Of a stretch of 64,000 bases of DNA, positions 58,985 to 64,000 are shown piece after piece. The stretch lies in assembly GCF_009601705.1 (NCBI RefSeq), contig NZ_CP045687.1, positions 842,630-906,629 of the forward strand, given 5' to 3'. This DNA comes from Sulfolobus sp. E5-1-F. Lineage in GTDB: Archaea > Thermoproteota > Thermoprotei_A > Sulfolobales > Sulfolobaceae. The translations under genes were made by a program, and so were the position numbers. How positions within the stretch are numbered: position 1 is the stretch's first letter; each line of letters begins with the position of its first letter. The notes under the pieces are model-generated. The model had not been told where the DNA came from. It saw only the letters and a list, made by a program, of their open reading frames with translations, and did not search any database.

Positions 58985-59553
58985 TTACTGGTTTTCCCTT
59001 TTTAGATGAGATAATAAAGAGAGATGAAATAGTTGAGTTCTTCTCAACTGATAGTGATTTGTTGAGAATTTTCTATCATAGGGTTATAGCTATTTCAGCT
59101 CCAGTTTACGTTGTAGTAGTTTCCGAAAGAGGCGGATTAGATCCCTATTTAATTGAGCGTTTTCAAAACGTTTTCGACAATCACGCTGAAGTTTATATAA
59201 GGAGGGCTTTCAAGGCAGAGGATGTGCCAATTACCATTGATTCAATGGGAGATAATGACTTAATAGTCATTGATCCTTATCACCACAGAAAGAATTACAC
59301 TAAAATTGTATCGTCATTGAGAAAGGTTAAGGGTAGGAAGTTCTTGTTCAGTTTTATGGATAGGGAAAGAGAGGGGTCAATTTTCGGCTCTCACACTTCT
59401 CATGCAATGATCAAGTTGATTAAAAGCACTAGGGGTTTTAAGTTTGTAATAGTGAAAAGCGTTACCAGTAAAGAGATTGAAATTCCCAATTACTTGTTGG
59501 ACTTATACGGCAAAGTAAGCGATGATGGCGGTTTATTGAAATATATGATCTAA
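58978..59553 (+). CDS. RecA/RadA-fold protein without P-loop, PolB2 partner (ImuA-like)
   Basis: 191 residues. The start ITGFPFLDEIIKRDEIVEFF matches the RadA core start, but the P-loop position reads FSTDSDLLRIF, with no GxxxxGKT. Walker B-like strand NDLIVIDPYHHRKN is kept, then an ASCE-like end IVKSVTSKEIEIPNYLL. So it has a RecA fold unlikely to bind ATP. It overlaps PolB2 by 7 bases. By analogy to bacterial ImuA with ImuB/DnaE2, it may target the polymerase to damaged DNA or to RadA (inference). Confidence 0.7.
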   Translation: MLITGFPFLDEIIKRDEIVEFFSTDSDLLRIFYHRVIAISAPVYVVVVSERGGLDPYLIERFQNVFDNHAEVYIRRAFKAEDVPITIDSMGDNDLIVIDPYHHRKNYTKIVSSLRKVKGRKFLFSFMDREREGSIFGSHTSHAMIKLIKSTRGFKFVIVKSVTSKEIEIPNYLLDLYGKVSDDGGLLKYMI

Positions 59554-59851
59554 CTCGATTTTTCTCTTCTAGTCTATGTATCTCTTGTAATTGCTTTTGA
59601 AAAAATTAGATTTATTTTATTATATATCTCTCACACACGACTAAAGTACGTTGAATAATCTCACTACTACTTTGCTAGATTATAAACTCTATACTACTAA
59701 CGGTAGTGAAAAACTGATTAACGCTTAATCAATAAATATAGACAGAGAGAGAACATATAATAAATAATAATCTAATTCCTCTCCTCTTTCTCTTTATTAT
59801 TGTAATAAGCCAGTTAAAACAGTAGAACAGCCTCCGCTATTCCAACCTTTT

Positions 59852-61123
59852 TTATAATAAACCTCTAGCTTTCATAGCACTTACTACCCTATCCACTGCT
59901 AAAGCCATTGCTCCACTTCTCAAATCTTGATCACTGAACTTCCTCTTATGAAAATCATATAACGCATTAAAGGCATTTGTCATCCTATCAATAATAATTT
60001 TCTTAGCCTCTTCGTCACTAATTATCCCACCAGACTTATTATTAGCCCACTCCACATAACTTCCAACAACTCCTCCAGCGTTAGCTAAAATATCTGGTAT
60101 TACAACTATACCTCTCTGCCTCATTATCTCATCAGCGTCTGCAGTTAAAGGTCCATTTGCACCTTCAACAATTAGCTTAGCCTTAACCTTTGGAGCGTTA
60201 AACTTATTTATAACGTTTTCAACTGCTGCGGGAATTAATATATCACAATCACTAGTCAACAATTCCTCATTCGTAACCTTTTTCCCCTCTGGGTAATTCA
60301 CAACACTTCCAGTTTTCTGAACAATTTCCAACGCCTTATTAATATCTATTCCTCTCTCGTTAATTACCCCTCCCCCTATATCGCTAATTCCTACTATTTT
60401 AGCTCCCATTTCACTCAAGAATTTAGCGGTGAAAGAACCCACATTCCCAAACCCTTGAATTATAACCCTCGCTCCTTCAATCCCTCCTATGAACTTACTT
60501 GCAGCCTCTTTAGTGACTGTTGCAACACCTAACCCAGTACTGTATAATCTAACGCCTATCCCTCCTAGCTCAGCGGGCTTTCCAGTAAACACTGCGAAAT
60601 CAACTTCACCAGTTATCTTTATATACTCGTCTAAGAACCAAGCCATTATTTGCGGATTAGTGTTAATGTCTGGTGCTGGAATATCTACATCGCTACCCAA
60701 ATAGTTATGAAGTAATTGAACATACTTCCTTGAAAGGTCCTCCAATTCCTTTAAGGTCAACTTTTTAGGGTCAACTCTAATTCCGCCTTTTCCTCCCCCA
60801 TAGGGTAATAATAGCAATGAGTTCTTCCACGTCATGATCATGGATAACGCTATCACCTCATCTTGCGTAACATTGGGACTATACCTAACTCCTCCCTTAT
60901 ATGGACCTAAGGCAGAATTATGCTGACTCCTCCAACCCAGAAACGTTTTCAATTTCCCATCAGAGCCCCTAATCTGTATCTTAACTTGAATAACCCTTTC
61001 CGGTTGAGAAAGGACTTCTAAAGTCTCACCATCTAAACCTAATAGCTCTCCAACTTTATACAACTTCTTAACTTGTTGCACGAACAAATTTGAGGTAAGG
61101 AGTTCCTCCATAACTTTACCCAT
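59852..61123 (-). CDS. gdhA: Glutamate dehydrogenase (NAD(P)-dependent)
   Basis: 423 residues. Substrate site: [42 protein letters not shown] with the catalytic Lys, [22 protein letters not shown](P) Rossmann: [18 protein letters not shown]-terminal [15 protein letters not shown] and [12 protein letters not shown]. It interconverts glutamate and 2-oxoglutarate plus ammonia; the enzyme is abundant in Sulfolobus. Met5 (61111) is an alternative start that fits other family members. The gap 59554-59851 to the PolB2 operon contains no gene; the two genes are convergent. Confidence 0.97.
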   Translation of the reverse strand: MGKVMEELLTSNLFVQQVKKLYKVGELLGLDGETLEVLSQPERVIQVKIQIRGSDGKLKTFLGWRSQHNSALGPYKGGVRYSPNVTQDEVIALSMIMTWKNSLLLLPYGGGKGGIRVDPKKLTLKELEDLSRKYVQLLHNYLGSDVDIPAPDINTNPQIMAWFLDEYIKITGEVDFAVFTGKPAELGGIGVRLYSTGLGVATVTKEAASKFIGGIEGARVIIQGFGNVGSFTAKFLSEMGAKIVGISDIGGGVINERGIDINKALEIVQKTGSVVNYPEGKKVTNEELLTSDCDILIPAAVENVINKFNAPKVKAKLIVEGANGPLTADADEIMRQRGIVVIPDILANAGGVVGSYVEWANNKSGGIISDEEAKKIIIDRMTNAFNALYDFHKRKFSDQDLRSGAMALAVDRVVSAMKARGLL

Positions 61124-61552
61124 TTACTTTAAGAATAAAAAATTATTCCAGCTTAATTTCAAAAATTTTTAAAACACTATTTTTTAATATAGAAAGATAT
61201 ATTGGAGTTGAAGGTCTTCTGAAAGTAAAGGTTTTTGCAAAACTTCTACTTTCACAATAGGTAAAGAAAATTATTAATAAGCACTTACCATGATTTGTGC
61301 ATCAGCAAAGATTAGTTTTTCATTAATAGCCTAACATAGGGAACTACTCAGTATTCACCTTAAAGCTGAATACCTTAAGCGAGAAAACTCTCCTAGATCA
61401 TATTTACTAAAATATGGTATAGATATTTTAAAAATGGATTAAACGTCACTCATTTTATCATTCAAATCTCTCCTCTACTTTTTCTGACCCTAAGCATTAC
61501 GTTAAACTCAATTAAACACAAATTAATAGTCTTATTCTCCATTATATAATTC
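61124..61552. other. Divergent intergenic region between gdhA and msrA
   Basis: About 430 AT-rich bases. An inverted pair GAAAGTA (about 61221) and TACTTTC (about 61248) could be a hairpin or two regulator half-sites. No gene is seen. Confidence 0.35.
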
Positions 61553-62080
61553 ATGGAAATTGCAACTTTAGGAGGAGGCTGTTTCTGGTGTACAGAAGCA
61601 GTGTTCAAGAGAGTTAAGGGAGTAGTTAGCGTCAAACCAGGTTACTCTGGTGGCCACGTTCCTAATCCCACTTATGAAGATGTATGTACTGATACAACTG
61701 GTCACGCTGAGGTAGTTCAAATAACCTTTGATCCATCAATAATTTCCTATAAAGAGTTACTTGAGATATTCTTCGAAATTCACGACCCCACAACTCCTAA
61801 CAGACAAGGAAACGATATAGGGACACAATATAGGTCCATAATACTCTATCACAATGAAGAACAGAGGAGAATAGCTGAGGAAATGATAAAGGAAGTGGAG
61901 AAGAGAATAGGTAAGAAAGTCGTAACTGAATTAAAGCCCTTTGAAGTGTTTTATGAGGCTGAAGATTACCACCACGATTACTATGATAAACACAATTACA
62001 ATCCGTATTGCAGGTTTGTAATAAGTCCAAAAATAAAGAAGTTCATGAAACTCTTCCCTGAGAAAGTGAAAATTGAGTAA
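61553..62080 (+). CDS. msrA: Peptide-methionine (S)-S-oxide reductase MsrA
   Basis: 175 residues. The active-site [18 protein letters not shown] holds the nucleophilic Cys of [67 protein letters not shown] and [11 protein letters not shown] are all standard. It repairs oxidised methionine using thioredoxin-type reductants. Single-domain form, no MsrB fusion. Start ATG at 61553 follows a tattctccattatataattc box. A stand-alone gene divergent from gdhA. Confidence 0.97.
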   Translation: MEIATLGGGCFWCTEAVFKRVKGVVSVKPGYSGGHVPNPTYEDVCTDTTGHAEVVQITFDPSIISYKELLEIFFEIHDPTTPNRQGNDIGTQYRSIILYHNEEQRRIAEEMIKEVEKRIGKKVVTELKPFEVFYEAEDYHHDYYDKHNYNPYCRFVISPKIKKFMKLFPEKVKIE

Positions 62081-62317
62081 AAGACGTGATATACCATTGA
62101 GAAAATGAAGGCATTAAATAAAGAGCAAGAAAGAAGTTACACCTTTTAAAATTAAACACACTGATCTAAACAACATTTTTTAATAATAAAATAAAAATAA
62201 TCTTCTACTTCATTCTACTTCCTTATTGATAGATTGAAAGATATATAAAATTATTTCATTACTTTACGTTTAATTGGAAACGAAATTTTTATATAGAGTT
62301 AACTCCCTATTTAATAC

Positions 62318-64000
62318 ATGGAAGTAAACATTAGATTACTCCTTCTAGTCCTTACAATATTGAGTATTATACCAGTAAGTATGATATTCAGTCCACACAC
62401 AAACCTCAATGTACAATCACTTTCACAATCTCACTCTTTAAATAGAGTTTACTTTCCTCCTTCTGCTCACAATATTTCCCCATTAAAAATAGGGGATCAG
62501 ATAAACCCTTATGCCTATTATAGTAGTGAACCAGCACCAATGGGAATTGCCGACTATGGTTTATCACCGAATGGTCCATTCATAAGAAATACCACTTCAT
62601 GGTGGGGAATAGTGGAAATAAATGGCTTGAGTGCAATAAGTAATGGCAGCAGCTGGGTTAGTTTCCAGCTTAATGTTGTGTTAAACTATCAGTATAATGG
62701 TAATACTTATGCATTATGGGTTCAAGATGTTGCAGTATATAATACTGAAAGTGGTGAAACATATATTTTAGATAATATTTGGAATTTTACTTCTCCAAAA
62801 GCAAACGTCAACGGTTTAGAGGGAAATGGAGGGATTTATTATGATAGCAATAGTGGGCTTTTATATTACGCATATGAGGCGCCTAATCCTACTACATTGA
62901 CACTTCCAGCAACAATTCAACTCTTTGTGAGTGTATCTACTAATACAAATGGTCAGCCCGTAATTTACTTCTGGTATAATGATGGAAATGGTTGGGTTAA
63001 CTACGATGTTGTAACAGTGACAAACGTTTTCGATGCTAGCAACGTTTACTTTTTAGTGGATGGTTATACTACGACCGGAAATGGTCTTCTCTATGACGCT
63101 GAATTAGTTATGGGAGGGCCTGGTGGTGGATTATGTGCTAATGTTTTTTACTCTGATGTCTTCTTCTTCCTATATTACTGGAATGGACATAATTATCAAG
63201 AGGTTAGAAATGCCTATAACTTCGGCTCAGATACTGCTGAAACTGTAAATAACGTAAATGTGGGGGAATATTATTATCCGCTATACGGAATACTCACTTC
63301 TGGATTAACGAGCGGAAGGGGATCGCTATCTCAAATCTGGAATCAAGATAATACTGTACAACTAACTATATACGCGAATACTTATGATGGATACGTTTAC
63401 GTCTACAATGAAAGTTATCCCTATTCGACTGCAACACAGTATGAGAATAGCATTCCTTTAAGTGAAATGTCCTTTGCTGGTGGCCAAGTAACATTAACGC
63501 TTTATCCCATGAATTACGCAATCCTAGTTTACAACCAAAATGGACAATTAGTAGGGGAAGCTAACATAAATACTTATTCTGGTGAAAACGCTGTCACTTC
63601 AACTACGCAATTTTCAGTTTCAGTTAGCAATACAATACTTAAGGTAGCAGTTCATTCAACATCTACAATAAATATTAACATCAACGCTTACGGCACAGTT
63701 ACAGTTAACGTCATTGGCCCTCAGAGCGGATTATCTTACTCCTTATCGCAAACTCAATTTTACGTAGATGGAAGTGGAACTACTACGCTAACAATAAATG
63801 GTATCAATACTGGAACCTATACGCTAATTGTTAACGTTACGTTATTCCCGGGATATTACATAATTCAGACAATTACGGTAAACGTTATAGTGATTACTGT
63901 GCCATTTACCTTAACATATACTGTAAATGGGCAATCATTACCGCAATCACCAGAAGTCACATTCAACTTCCCTAACGGTACTGTGATGACTATTCCGTTT
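62318..64000 (+). CDS. Thermopsin-family (A5) secreted acid peptidase, 3' truncated by window end
   Basis: Open frame from ATG 62318 to the window end (at least 561 codons). Signal segment [20 protein letters not shown], then the thermopsin domain: [56 protein letters not shown], and [20 protein letters not shown]. After the catalytic region there are beta-sandwich repeats ([28 protein letters not shown]) and sequons. Family members are acid-stable peptidases of the cell surface or medium in Sulfolobales. Preceded by a taattggaaac/tttttatatagag promoter-like region. Confidence 0.88.
   Translation, partial: MEVNIRLLLLVLTILSIIPVSMIFSPHTNLNVQSLSQSHSLNRVYFPPSAHNISPLKIGDQINPYAYYSSEPAPMGIADYGLSPNGPFIRNTTSWWGIVEINGLSAISNGSSWVSFQLNVVLNYQYNGNTYALWVQDVAVYNTESGETYILDNIWNFTSPKANVNGLEGNGGIYYDSNSGLLYYAYEAPNPTTLTLPATIQLFVSVSTNTNGQPVIYFWYNDGNGWVNYDVVTVTNVFDASNVYFLVDGYTTTGNGLLYDAELVMGGPGGGLCANVFYSDVFFFLYYWNGHNYQEVRNAYNFGSDTAETVNNVNVGEYYYPLYGILTSGLTSGRGSLSQIWNQDNTVQLTIYANTYDGYVYVYNESYPYSTATQYENSIPLSEMSFAGGQVTLTLYPMNYAILVYNQNGQLVGEANINTYSGENAVTSTTQFSVSVSNTILKVAVHSTSTINININAYGTVTVNVIGPQSGLSYSLSQTQFYVDGSGTTTLTINGINTGTYTLIVNVTLFPGYYIIQTITVNVIVITVPFTLTYTVNGQSLPQSPEVTFNFPNGTVMTIPF

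Overview
The window is AT-rich archaeal DNA that reads as a crenarchaeon of the Sulfolobales (Saccharolobus/Sulfolobus type). The reasons are many leaderless starts preceded by AT-rich TATA-like boxes, a thermopsin-type peptidase (A5), a PolB2 operon, HerA/NurA proteins, ISC/IS1341-type transposon relics, and archaeal ABC and MFS families. I recognise protein families but ran no searches. I saw no tRNA, rRNA or CRISPR array.

Layout. 1-5 kb: 5'-truncated AAA_5/McrB-like ATPase, thiC, a ketol-acid reductoisomerase paralogue with altered catalytic residues, and a degenerate DEDD-exonuclease-like protein. 5-14.6 kb: MFS/MarR pair, DUF1028 protein, secreted or anchored proteins, an ABC-2 exporter, a MITE, and an archaeal ATPase with a DUF234-type nuclease-like C-terminus. 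14.7-17.3 kb: circularly permuted ATP-grasp / transglutaminase / alpha-E cluster in which the transglutaminase is broken. 17.3-27.3 kb: hydantoinase/oxoprolinase-like catabolic region (HyuA, HyuB, Lrp/AsnC regulator, NCS1 permease, two DUF917 proteins, a second HyuA-like protein) with a palindromic candidate operator. 27.3-29.1 kb: gene graveyard (MFS and enolase-superfamily fragments). 29.2-40.7 kb: alcohol dehydrogenase, beta-propeller-like protein, convergent NurA/HerA pair, M20 peptidase diverging from an MFS/P1-peptidase/SDR operon, and UppP.

40.7-56 kb is an accessory island. It holds pyroglutamyl peptidase, a dead VapB-type antitoxin, two TnpB relics, three copies of a ~140-bp noncoding repeat, an AAA ATPase plus TOPRIM/RloB-like gene pair, a VKOR-like membrane protein, a stand-alone GHKL ATPase, an ABC exporter, and several relics of one terminal-inverted-repeat element. 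Its centrepiece is a two-gene cassette at 50.1-55.2 kb. The first gene encodes a DUF4062-NACHT/STAND NTPase with 42-residue TPRs. The second, overlapping by 4 bp, encodes a SLOG-domain protein with four predicted membrane helices (SLATT-like). A perfect 42-bp inverted repeat flanks the cassette. By domain logic this is a candidate sensor/effector conflict (antiviral, abortive) system and the best candidate for an undescribed system in this window.

57.1-59.6 kb is the PolB2 (Dpo2) operon: a small helical protein, an exonuclease-less PolB with altered motif C, and a RecA-fold protein without a P-loop (ImuA-like logic), behind a candidate damage-response motif. 59.8-64 kb: glutamate dehydrogenase, methionine sulfoxide reductase A, and the start of a thermopsin-family secreted peptidase cut by the window end.
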